A stretch of DNA of 13,666 nucleotides from Betaproteobacteria bacterium (GTDB taxonomy: Bacteria; Pseudomonadota; Gammaproteobacteria; Burkholderiales; SG8-39), in assembly GCA_012274205.1 (NCBI GenBank), contig JAAOZY010000428.1:1-13666 (forward strand), in the 5' to 3' direction. Position 1 is the stretch's first letter. The number at the start of each line of letters is the position of its first letter. Under the pieces are notes generated by a model, which worked only from the letters and a program-made list of their open reading frames with translations, was not told the origin of the DNA and ran no database searches. A program made the position numbers and the translations under genes. Shown here in pieces: positions 7,318 to 13,391 of the stretch.

Positions 7318-8295
7318 TCAGTACTTGCCGTCGCGCGTGTCGAAATGCGTGTCCTTGCCCAGGCTCACACCGCCGCGCGCGATCCAGTCCGCCTGCCAGG
7401 CGATCATCGTCTCCAGCGGCACGCGCGGCGTGCCGAACAGCCTATGCGCCTCGGCGCTGTTGACCAGCCACGCAGTGCCGGCTTCCTTGCCGGTGAACAC
7501 GGGCGCTTTGCTGAAGTGCCGGCCGAAGGCCTCGGCCAGCGCGCGCACGCTCACCGTCTCCGGGCCGCTCAGGTTGAGCGCGCTCGCCGGCGCGGTGCAT
7601 TGGCCCAGCGCGCGCAGCGCCATGCTGTTGGCGTCGCCCTGCCAGATGACGTTGACGTGCCCCATGGCGAGATCGATGCTTGCTCCGGCAAACACCTTCT
7701 TGCCGACGTCGTGGAGCACGCCATAGCGCATGTCGATCGCATATTCGAGGCGCAGGAGGCGCCCTTTGGTCCCGTATTTGTGCGAAAAGTACTCGAACAT
7801 GCGCTCGCGCCCGACGCAGGAATTGGCGTAATCGCCCGAGGGCGGAATAGCCGGCACCGCCTCGGTCGCGCCACCCGAGGCCGTGTCGACGTAGGGATAG
7901 ACGCAGGCGGTGGAGAAGGCGACGATGCGCGACGCGCGGAACACCTCGGCGACCTGCGCCGGAACCATCACGTTCATGGCCCAGGTGAGGTCCTCGCGCC
8001 CGCTGGAGCCGAACTTGCGCCCCGCCATGAACACCACATTCTCGATTCGCGGCAGGCGCTCGATCGCGTCGCGCTCGAGCAGGTCGCAGGCAATGCATTC
8101 CACGCCCGAGGATTCGAGCTTCTCGCGCAATCCGGGCTCGGTGAAGCGCGCCACCCCGACCACCCGTTTGCCCGGCGCTGCGCGCCTGGCCAGCCGCGCC
8201 AGCGTGGGACCCATCTTGCCGCCGACGCCGAGGACCAGGATATCGCCCGCCAGCCGGCCCAGGTCGGCGGCAAGTTCGGGCGTGGGCGTGCTCAT
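7318..8295 (-). CDS. NAD-dependent epimerase/dehydratase family protein (atypical extended SDR)
   Basis: This 325-aa Rossmann-fold protein has the nucleotide loop GVGGKMG (23-29) after a beta strand DILVLG, then VVFMAG (87-92), and IVAFSTACVYPY with the SDR serine at about S128. The usual YxxxK catalytic pair reads YANSC (156-160): the tyrosine is kept but the lysine is replaced by cysteine. The C-terminal part (NLSGPETVSVRALAEAFG) fits the epimerase/dehydratase substrate domain. I chose ATG at 8293-8295. The next upstream ATG falls inside the palindrome at 8381-8396, which more likely is promoter DNA. The ribosome site is weak (GAAGA). The gene leads a two-gene unit with the GNAT. Because of the Lys change it might bind nucleotide without classical catalysis, or use another base. 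Confidence 0.88.
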   Translation of the reverse strand: MSTPTPELAADLGRLAGDILVLGVGGKMGPTLARLARRAAPGKRVVGVARFTEPGLREKLESSGVECIACDLLERDAIERLPRIENVVFMAGRKFGSSGREDLTWAMNVMVPAQVAEVFRASRIVAFSTACVYPYVDTASGGATEAVPAIPPSGDYANSCVGRERMFEYFSHKYGTKGRLLRLEYAIDMRYGVLHDVGKKVFAGASIDLAMGHVNVIWQGDANSMALRALGQCTAPASALNLSGPETVSVRALAEAFGRHFSKAPVFTGKEAGTAWLVNSAEAHRLFGTPRVPLETMIAWQADWIARGGVSLGKDTHFDTRDGKY

Positions 8296-8377
8296 AAAGT
8301 CTTCGAGCTGCACGACGTCGTCGAATCGCTGTGGAAGTGTCACCGCCGGATGCGCTCTGGTAAATTGCGATGCGCCA

Positions 8378-8406
8378 ATATTAACCATGCGGTTAATTCG
8401 GCGCAA
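8378..8406 (-). promoter_or_regulatory. Predicted promoter for the SDR/acetyltransferase unit
   Basis: On the minus strand: TTGCGC (8401-8406, three of six), a 17-bp spacer, then TAATAT (8378-8383, four of six). The operator fills most of the spacer and overlaps the -10 box. Transcription would start near 8371, leaving a leader of about 75 bases. Confidence 0.45.
8381..8396. promoter_or_regulatory. Operator upstream of the SDR gene (site O4)
   Basis: TTAACCATGCGGTTAA has perfect 6-bp arms; one more flanking base on each side (8380 and 8397) also pairs. The arms match sites O1-O3 while the central four bases differ, which suggests the arms are what the protein reads. Confidence 0.75.
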
Positions 8407-8553
8407 GCAGGCAGCTGCATGCCCGATCACCGTCCGTGCGCTTGCGCGCTGCGGCAACCGGTGCGGAGGGCTGCGCCAGCCCGCTGCCGATCCTGCGCTG
8501 AAGCAGGCCGCGGGCGGATAGCTGTCTTCATTACGCGGTGGTACCATTCCGTT

Positions 8554-8775
8554 ATGATTGACTGGTCTTCCTGTCCAGCGGTGGAGCGCGACCCGGAGCG
8601 TGTCAGCGGCGCTTGGCTATTTCGTGCTACCCGCGTGCCCGTGGCGGCGCTTTTTGAGAACCTTGAAGACGGTGCGCTGGTGTCCCAGTTTGTGGAGTGG
8701 TTCCCTGGCGTGACGATCGAGCAGGTTCGCACGGTCCTGGAGCACGCCGCGCGGAGTGCGTTGGCTCCAGTCTAA
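8554..8775 (+). CDS. DUF433 family antitoxin-like protein
   Basis: This 73-aa protein matches the DUF433 family of small winged-helix antitoxins. It shows the typical GAWLFRATRVPVAALFENLEDG core and FVEWFPGVTIEQVRTVLEHAAR, the DNA-binding helical part. The ATG at 8554-8556 gives the MIDWSSCP start common in the family, although no clear Shine-Dalgarno sequence is visible. The PIN-like partner begins right after the TAA stop, the usual order for this module. Family members are thought to neutralise the downstream nuclease-like toxin and repress their own promoter. A GGTACC-centred partial dyad just upstream (about 8534-8553) could be the self-operator, but this is weak. Confidence 0.85.
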   Translation: MIDWSSCPAVERDPERVSGAWLFRATRVPVAALFENLEDGALVSQFVEWFPGVTIEQVRTVLEHAARSALAPV

Positions 8776-9096
8776 GTTCGCATACTACTCGACCAGGGCA
8801 CCCCGGTGCCGCTGCGGCAAGCGCTGACGCGCCACGAAGTGACGACCGCCTACGAGCGCGATTGGTCCAGTCTGAAGAACTGCGAGCTGCTCGACGCGGC
8901 GGAAAAGCAAGGCTTCGAGGTCCTCGTTACGACGGACTCGAACCTCAAGTATCAGCAGAATCTCAAATCTCGGCGCATCGCAATAGTCGTGCTCTCCACG
9001 CCGAGTTGGCCACGTATCCAGCACGCTGTTGCTGCAGCTGTCGCTGCAGTTAACGCTGCTTCCGGAGGGAGCTACACGGAAGTTGAGATCCCATGA
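8776..9096 (+). pseudogene. DUF5615 PIN-like toxin, start codon apparently lost
   Basis: The reading frame directly after the antitoxin stop encodes 106 residues typical of DUF5615 (Mut7-C/PIN-like) toxins. It has an N-terminal strand RILLDQGTPVPLR with the family's first acidic residue (D6), a helix NCELLDAAEKQGF, and the second acidic motif VTTDSNL (D54). It ends in a hydrophobic strand and an Ala-rich helix. The codon where family members start is GTT at 8776-8778, and an in-frame TAA precedes it. The first usable start is GTG at 8806, which would remove the first strand and D6. The body shows no stops or frameshifts, so the lesion is either recent (one base from GTG) or the gene uses a non-standard start. 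If GTT is functional, this is an intact CDS. Confidence 0.7.
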
Positions 9097-9501
9097 GAAA
9101 GACGGTCGGTCGATTCCAGCAGGTGCCTCCGTATTTCGACGTCGATCTCATCTTTCGCGATGCCTCTATGAACGTGGCCTCGTTGATGCTGCGGCGGTGA
9201 GTGTCTCAGTCCGGCCAGAACCGGTCGTCCGTGGCCATTCCCAATAACGGTCGCTCAGTCTCGATTCACCGTGGGTACTGGCAGCGTAGCGGCGGTATTT
9301 CACACCGGCCTGCCGCGGTTGCAAGCGCCCTGGGTGTTGTAACGTACAGACCCGCCTGTCCGCAGAGAGCAATCTTCCGCATATAGCCTGAACTTTCGGC
9401 CGAATCGAGAGTATGAAGGGGTACGCAGGCGGTCGACGGCGCGCATGTATACATATGTTGCGCGACGAATGCCGGCACCATTATTTAATGGAGGATATCC
9501 A
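9097..9501. other. Poorly coding gap between the toxin-like gene and the SpoIIAA-like gene
   Basis: About 400 bases without a convincing gene. A 35-codon frame (9093-9200) overlaps the toxin stop as ATGA, but it has no recognisable domain. Open frames on either strand beyond that look random. The only structure of note is an inverted repeat at 9440-9464, CGCGCA...TGCGCG, enclosing the palindrome TGTATACA, about 40 bases before the next gene. This could be a regulator site for that gene. Confidence 0.5.
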
Positions 9502-9894
9502 ATGCTCAAGTACGAATTACGCCAAGACGACGGGATACTGGTGCTACATCCCGAAGGGCCGCTTGAAGCGGCAGACTTCACCACCTTGGCAAGCGACGTC
9601 AATGCTTATCTGAAACGACATGGGACGCTGCGCGGAGTATTGATTCGCGCAAAATCGTTTCCCGGCTGGAAGGACTTCGGCGCGCTGCTTGCCCATCTGA
9701 AGTTTCTCAAGGAGTATCTTCACAGAATTGAGAAAGTGGCGGTCATTGCGGACGGCGTCATTGCGACTCTAATGCCGAACATTGCAAAGCACTTCGTCCA
9801 CGCGCAGACGCAGCACTTCGACCTCACACGTGAGGACGCGGCGTGGACCTGGCTCAAACAAGGCGGAAGCGCGGAGACGCGCGCCGCCGCGTAA
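9502..9894 (+). CDS. SpoIIAA-like (STAS/CRAL-TRIO fold) protein
   Basis: This is a 130-aa soluble protein of the SpoIIAA-like family. It begins with a strand-rich segment (YELRQDDGILVLHPEGPLEAADF), followed by LRGVLIRAKSFPGWKDFGALLAHLKFLKEY and EKVAVIADGVIATLMPNIAKHF, the usual alternation of strands and helices. The ATG at 9502 is fixed by GGAGGA (9490-9495), 6 bases upstream; longer in-frame starts add unlikely residues. Family members are often stand-alone, and some are linked to stress or membrane phenotypes; no specific role can be assigned. The next gene follows after 9 bases, so the two are probably one transcript. Confidence 0.85.
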   Translation: MLKYELRQDDGILVLHPEGPLEAADFTTLASDVNAYLKRHGTLRGVLIRAKSFPGWKDFGALLAHLKFLKEYLHRIEKVAVIADGVIATLMPNIAKHFVHAQTQHFDLTREDAAWTWLKQGGSAETRAAA

Positions 9895-9903
9895 GACTCC
9901 GAC

Positions 9904-10209
9904 ATGACGATTGACTTCCGGACGCTTGCAATGGCCATGGCGGTTCTGGTGTCTGTGTCTGTGTCTGTGTCTGTGTCTGTGCCCGTGGCCGCGCAGACGC
10001 AGGCGCCCAAGGGTGAGCACGCGACAAGCAAGAATGCGCGAGTCGATCGCGCCAAAGAACGCTGCAAGCTGAATCACGGCGTGAATTGTGAAACCACCCA
10101 AGGTCTCAAGGAATGGCTGCTGCTTGACCGCAGCCGCAAGGAGGCTGTCCTCGAAGGCTCACGCCATCTTGTACTGGAGCAACAAAGACCCCCGCCGTTA
10201 CGGCCCTGA
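9904..10209 (+). CDS. Small exported protein of unknown function with a repeat-encoded signal peptide
   Basis: This 101-aa predicted protein has an N-terminal signal sequence: MTIDFRTLAMAMAVL, then VSVSVSVSVSVPVAA, and a likely cleavage near VAA-QT (about residue 30). The hydrophobic core is encoded by five GTGTCT copies. The mature part is short, charged and has two cysteines (CKLNHGVNC), which could form a disulfide bond in the periplasm. It then contains TTQGLKEWLLLDRSRKEA, a pattern seen in small hypothetical proteins of Burkholderiales (from memory). The tail is Pro-rich. The ribosome site is weak and it probably depends on the SpoIIAA-like gene 9 bases upstream. Function unknown. Confidence 0.65.
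   Translation: MTIDFRTLAMAMAVLVSVSVSVSVSVPVAAQTQAPKGEHATSKNARVDRAKERCKLNHGVNCETTQGLKEWLLLDRSRKEAVLEGSRHLVLEQQRPPPLRP
9949..9978 (+). repeat. Hexanucleotide tandem repeat (GTGTCT)x5 inside a signal peptide
   Basis: Five perfect GTGTCT copies run from 9949 to 9978, followed by a degenerate GTGCCC. Each unit adds one Val-Ser pair to the signal peptide hydrophobic core. The unit is a multiple of three, so slippage changes length without a frameshift. Confidence 0.9.
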
Positions 10210-10331
10210 TAGGGCGCATTGCTCTGGTCGGATTAGCCGCGCACGGGCTGTTGGGGTGATTTCCAGCAGAATACGAGGGCTGTCCATAGTCGAACTACAG
10301 TCGCGACACTTAACAGCAGAGGGCACATTCT

Positions 10332-10577
10332 ATGACCACCAATGAAATCAAGGAAATCTTGCTTTGGTGCGTAGGTATCAACTATGGAATTCTAATCATC
10401 TGGTTTGGTTTCTTTATGGGCGCTCACGATTGGCTATATCAGGTGCACATACGATGGTTCAAGTTGTCCAATGAGACATTTGATACCGTCCACTACGCTG
10501 GCATGGCAGCCTACAAAATAGGAATCCTGCTGTTTAATCTGGTACCGCTGCTTGCGCTTTATTGCGCGACGAAATAG
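10332..10577 (+). CDS. Small two-helix membrane protein, DUF6868-like
   Basis: This 81-aa protein has two hydrophobic segments: about residues 7-30 (ILLWCVGINYGILIIWFGFF) and 58-79 (YKIGILLFNLVPLLALYC). They are joined by a conserved-looking loop with AHDWLYQVHIRWFKLSNETFD and HYAGMA. Length and pattern fit the DUF6868 family as I recall it. The ATG at 10332 is weakly supported by an AGAGGG ribosome site about 10 bases upstream. The base composition is clearly more AT-rich than the neighbouring genes, which suggests a separate origin. It converges on the MFS gene. Function unknown. Confidence 0.75.
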   Translation: MTTNEIKEILLWCVGINYGILIIWFGFFMGAHDWLYQVHIRWFKLSNETFDTVHYAGMAAYKIGILLFNLVPLLALYCATK

Positions 10578-10589
10578 AGCCGTTGCTTA

Positions 10590-10616
10590 GGCGAGCCAAC
10601 GCTCGCGCAGCTCGCC
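10590..10616. repeat. GC-rich hairpin between convergent genes
   Basis: GCGAGC (10591-10596) pairs with GCTCGC (10601-10606) around CAAC. Alternatively, GGCGAGC (10590-10596) pairs with GCTCGCC (10610-10616). It lies just after the DUF6868-like stop and could help end transcription, but no T run follows. Confidence 0.35.
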
Positions 10617-10726
10617 CGCGTGGTCCTGCACCTTTTTCGGTTTCACTTACCAGCATAGAAGTCACGGGGCCGGCCAATCCGTCATGGCGCCGGCAAATGG
10701 CCCGGTTTGTTCGCGCAACCGATGCC

Positions 10727-11959
10727 CTAGGGGAGCAGCCCCTTCTCCGCCATCACCGGGCGCGCCATCTCGTGCAGATGGGGTAGTTGCCGGCTGAATG
10801 CCCGGCCCACTGCGATTGCGCCCACCCCTGCAACAACGAAGACGAGTTGCACTCCGGCAACATGCGCGAGGCCCCCGGCGACCAAAGAGCTCAGCGGGAG
10901 CATGCCGAGAAACGACATGGTAAAGAGCGCCATCACGCGTCCGCGCAGGTGTTCAGGCACCAGATGCTGCAATACCATGTTGCTTGCAGTGATGACGATA
11001 ATGGTGCTTGCCCCGGAGACGACGAGAATCGGCAGTGCTACGGGGAAAAACGGGTTGTACGAAAAAGCCAGCGAGACCACGCCTATCACCAGGCAGCCGG
11101 AGCCAATCCGAGCGCCAAGCCCGATGACCGTTGTCCGGTTCGCCAGGTACACCCCGGCTAGCACCGCTCCTAATCCGGAAGCCCCCATGAGCATACCGAG
11201 GGTGTTTGGCCCGCCATGGAAAATGTCCTTCGCGTAGACCGGCATGAATGTCATCATCGGCGCCACGCAGAAGCTGGCGGCCGCAACGGTGATGAGCAGC
11301 CAGCGCGCCGGCTGGAAGTGCCACGCGTATTCTAATGCTTCGCGCAAGCTGCCTCTCTGCCGATGCGCTTCCAACGCACGGGGACGCATTACGAGCAGCG
11401 TGTAGAGGGCGGCTATGTAGGAAACTGCGTTGACCGCAAAGCAAGCGGTTTCCCCAACCAGCGCTAGCACGGCGCCCGCCACCGCGGGTCCGACCACACG
11501 CGCGCCGTTGAACGTGAGCGAGTTGAGGGCAATGGCATTGGTCGCATGGCTGCGGTCATGAATCGTCTGCAATATGAACGCTTGCCGGGTGGGCATCTCG
11601 ACGGCACTCGATATGCCAAGCACGAGCGAAGCGATGACCAGCACCCACGCAGAAAAGCCATGGGTGTAAGACACATATCCGAGCCACGCCGCAACCACCA
11701 TGGCCACGAGCTGGGTTGCAACCAGGAGCTTGCGTCGGTCCAGCCGGTCCGCCAAAAGTCCGCCGACGGGCGCCAGGACCAGATTGGGGATTTGTCCGGA
11801 GAACGCAATCAGGCCGAGCATGAACGCCGAGCCGGTCACGCGGTACGTAATCCAGGACATCGCGACCTGCTGTACCCACGTGCCGACGAGCGACAGCGCC
11901 TGTCCGAAAAAGTACAGGCGGAAATCGCGTTCGGCCAGGGCGCGGAAGGTGTGGTTCAT
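10727..11959 (-). CDS. MFS transporter, EntS/MFS_3-like exporter
   Basis: This is a 12-helix type inner-membrane secondary transporter of 410 aa, normal for the family. It begins FRALAERDFRLYFFGQALSLVGTW, the typical start of the MFS_3 (EntS-like) group. MFS motif A appears between helices 2 and 3 as GGLLADRLDRRK. Hydrophobic segments continue through the C-terminal half, with a second loop motif HLRGRVMALFTMSFLGMLPL. The start ATG at 11957-11959 gives the usual MNHTFRAL; an in-frame GTG at 11999-12001 is less likely. Neither has a good ribosome site. Relatives export siderophores or drugs, and the substrate here is not evident. No link to the catabolic cluster is visible beyond proximity. 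Confidence 0.92.
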   Translation of the reverse strand: MNHTFRALAERDFRLYFFGQALSLVGTWVQQVAMSWITYRVTGSAFMLGLIAFSGQIPNLVLAPVGGLLADRLDRRKLLVATQLVAMVVAAWLGYVSYTHGFSAWVLVIASLVLGISSAVEMPTRQAFILQTIHDRSHATNAIALNSLTFNGARVVGPAVAGAVLALVGETACFAVNAVSYIAALYTLLVMRPRALEAHRQRGSLREALEYAWHFQPARWLLITVAAASFCVAPMMTFMPVYAKDIFHGGPNTLGMLMGASGLGAVLAGVYLANRTTVIGLGARIGSGCLVIGVVSLAFSYNPFFPVALPILVVSGASTIIVITASNMVLQHLVPEHLRGRVMALFTMSFLGMLPLSSLVAGGLAHVAGVQLVFVVAGVGAIAVGRAFSRQLPHLHEMARPVMAEKGLLP

Positions 11960-12437
11960 TCTGGAAGAGGAACGGCAATTTTCCGGCTGGCAATGTAGCA
12001 CGCCCGGGAGGCGCTCGTAGCGGCATTACGTGCGCCAGCGCATAGACGCTGAAAGCGCTTCCGCCTATAAAGATATTGCCGCAACGGGCATACGAACAGC
12101 GCGAGCGAGCTCAGTTGCCAACGACGTAACCGTGGAACGGGGCTGCAAGCCATATCCTTTGCGCCCACCAATCCACGATGGAGATTTACATTGCAATCTA
12201 CCCTCTCAAAGACAACCCATTCAAAGCACGACTTTGCCGAATCAACCCTTGTTATTGCGTTTGTCGTCCTGGCATTGCTGCTGCTGGTCCTTGGTGGCGA
12301 AATCATGGGGAGCGTAGACATGTTCCCAATCCACTAGCCGGCCGCCGAGCCGGGTGCATTCGATTGCCGCGGCGGCGGCGGCGACGTGCAGCGCGTCCGC
12401 GCCCGTCTTGTCGCGGCGTCCTTGGCGAACAGGAATT
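11960..12437. other. Gap with a possible gene remnant
   Basis: About 480 bases between the MFS gene and the class II aldolase gene. The half near the MFS gene must carry its promoter, though I see no good pair of boxes. The other half is GC-rich. On the minus strand it holds a roughly 60-codon stop-to-stop frame (stop at 12242-12244) without an ATG. Its translation, DKTGADALHVAAAAAAIECT then RLGGRLVDWEHVYAPHDF, looks protein-like. A neighbouring frame upstream (QLEFLFAKDA) could be its continuation across a frameshift. I do not recognise a family; it may be a decayed gene end. Confidence 0.35.
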
Positions 12438-13214
12438 CTAGCTGCGAAAGGACGAATCTATACGGTCAAGGCGGCGTAGCAGGGCGGGCCAGGCCAGCAT
12501 GCCGCCCAGACCCTTGGTCACCGCCTTGGCCGAAGCCTGGGCGCCGGCGATGATCTGCGGCTGGATCGGAATCAACGCCCCGCCGCCGGCCTGCGCCCGC
12601 ACCTGTATCGCGCACGCCGCCTCGAACGCGTACATCGACACGAACGCGTCGGCGATGGTCGTGCCGACGGTCAGCAGACCGTGGTTGCGCAGCATCAGAA
12701 ACATTCTGTCGCCGAGGTCGGCGACGAGGCGCGGCTTTTCCTCGTCGCGCAAAGCCACGCCCTCGTAATCGTGATAGGCGAGGCTGGCAAGGATGAAAAT
12801 CGACTGCTGCGACAGCGGCAGCACGCCACCCTTCTGCGCCGACACCGCCACGCCGTTCAGGCTGTGGGTGTGCAGCACGCAGGCGACGTCGTGGCGCGCG
12901 CGGTGCACTGCGCTGTGAATGGTGAAGCCGGCCGGATTTACCGGAAACGGGGAATCGGCGACTTTGTTTCCCTGGCCATCGACCTTGATCAGGCTGGAGG
13001 CGGTGATCTCCTCGAACATCATGCCGTAGGGATTGATCAGAAACTGGTCCTCCGTCCCCGGTACACGTGCGCTGATGTGGGTGAACACCAGATCGTCCCA
13101 GCCGAAATCCGCCACCAGGCGATAACACGCGGCAAGATCGACGCGCGCTGCCCACTCCTCAGATGAAACCCTGGACTGCATGGGCGGAATTTCGAGCTGG
13201 CTGCGTGCGTTCAT
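12438..13214 (-). CDS. Class II aldolase/adducin family protein
   Basis: This 258-aa cytoplasmic metal-dependent protein has the class II aldolase fold. It shows FTHISAR (44-50), NPYGMMFEEITASSLIKVD (61-79) and the zinc ligands H115 and H117 in VLHTHS plus H178 in RNHGLL. The region that carries the catalytic Glu in fuculose-phosphate aldolase reads GFTIHSAVHRARHDV here. As in many family members, that Glu is not obvious, so the reaction (aldol cleavage, decarboxylation or other) cannot be named. The ATG at 13212-13214 has a GAGGAG ribosome site about 8 bases upstream. It has its own TATAAT box and none of the TetR-type palindromes. It may still work in the same catabolism as the cluster, but the sequence does not show this. 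Confidence 0.92.
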   Translation of the reverse strand: MNARSQLEIPPMQSRVSSEEWAARVDLAACYRLVADFGWDDLVFTHISARVPGTEDQFLINPYGMMFEEITASSLIKVDGQGNKVADSPFPVNPAGFTIHSAVHRARHDVACVLHTHSLNGVAVSAQKGGVLPLSQQSIFILASLAYHDYEGVALRDEEKPRLVADLGDRMFLMLRNHGLLTVGTTIADAFVSMYAFEAACAIQVRAQAGGGALIPIQPQIIAGAQASAKAVTKGLGGMLAWPALLRRLDRIDSSFRS

Positions 13215-13286
13215 GCTGCTCTCCTCGATTCGTATGGGTGACCGTGGGTATCCGGAGGGGTGTCGAAAGGCGGCCGCGGCGGTGTG

Positions 13287-13292
13287 ATTATA
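13287..13292 (-). promoter_or_regulatory. -10 box for the class II aldolase gene
   Basis: A perfect TATAAT on the minus strand (13287-13292) lies about 72 bases before the aldolase ATG. The -35 region is poor: CTTTGA at 16-bp spacing, or TTTGAA at 15 bp. The promoter may need an activator. Confidence 0.45.
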
Positions 13293-13391
13293 CTGAAGTG
13301 CCTTCGATTCAAAGCCATTCTTTGCCGCAGATTTGGGGTGAACGCAATGCGCGGCGAGTGGCCGCTTCCAATATTTGCCAAAGACCGGTTT

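Noticed and set aside
7144..8553. Upstream part of the long plus-strand frame leading into the DUF433 gene
   Set aside because: It is antisense to the SDR and GNAT genes; only the last 73 codons from ATG 8554 look like a protein family.
9093..9200. 35-codon frame overlapping the toxin stop as ATGA
   Set aside because: The overlap suggests coupling, but it is very short, shows no domain or signal, and has no independent support.
9201..9440. Search for a tRNA or other structured RNA in the gap
   Set aside because: No cloverleaf arms, TTCGA-type loop or CCA end could be found.
9769..10101. Minus-strand frame with a His-Arg repeat (GHRHRHRHRHRH)
   Set aside because: The repeat is the reverse reading of the GTGTCT tandem repeat, and the rest is antisense to the SpoIIAA-like and small exported genes.
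12126..12137. TAACCGTGGAAC as a possible fifth operator near the MFS gene
   Set aside because: The second arm does not match GGTTA, and the MFS gene has no visible link to the cluster.
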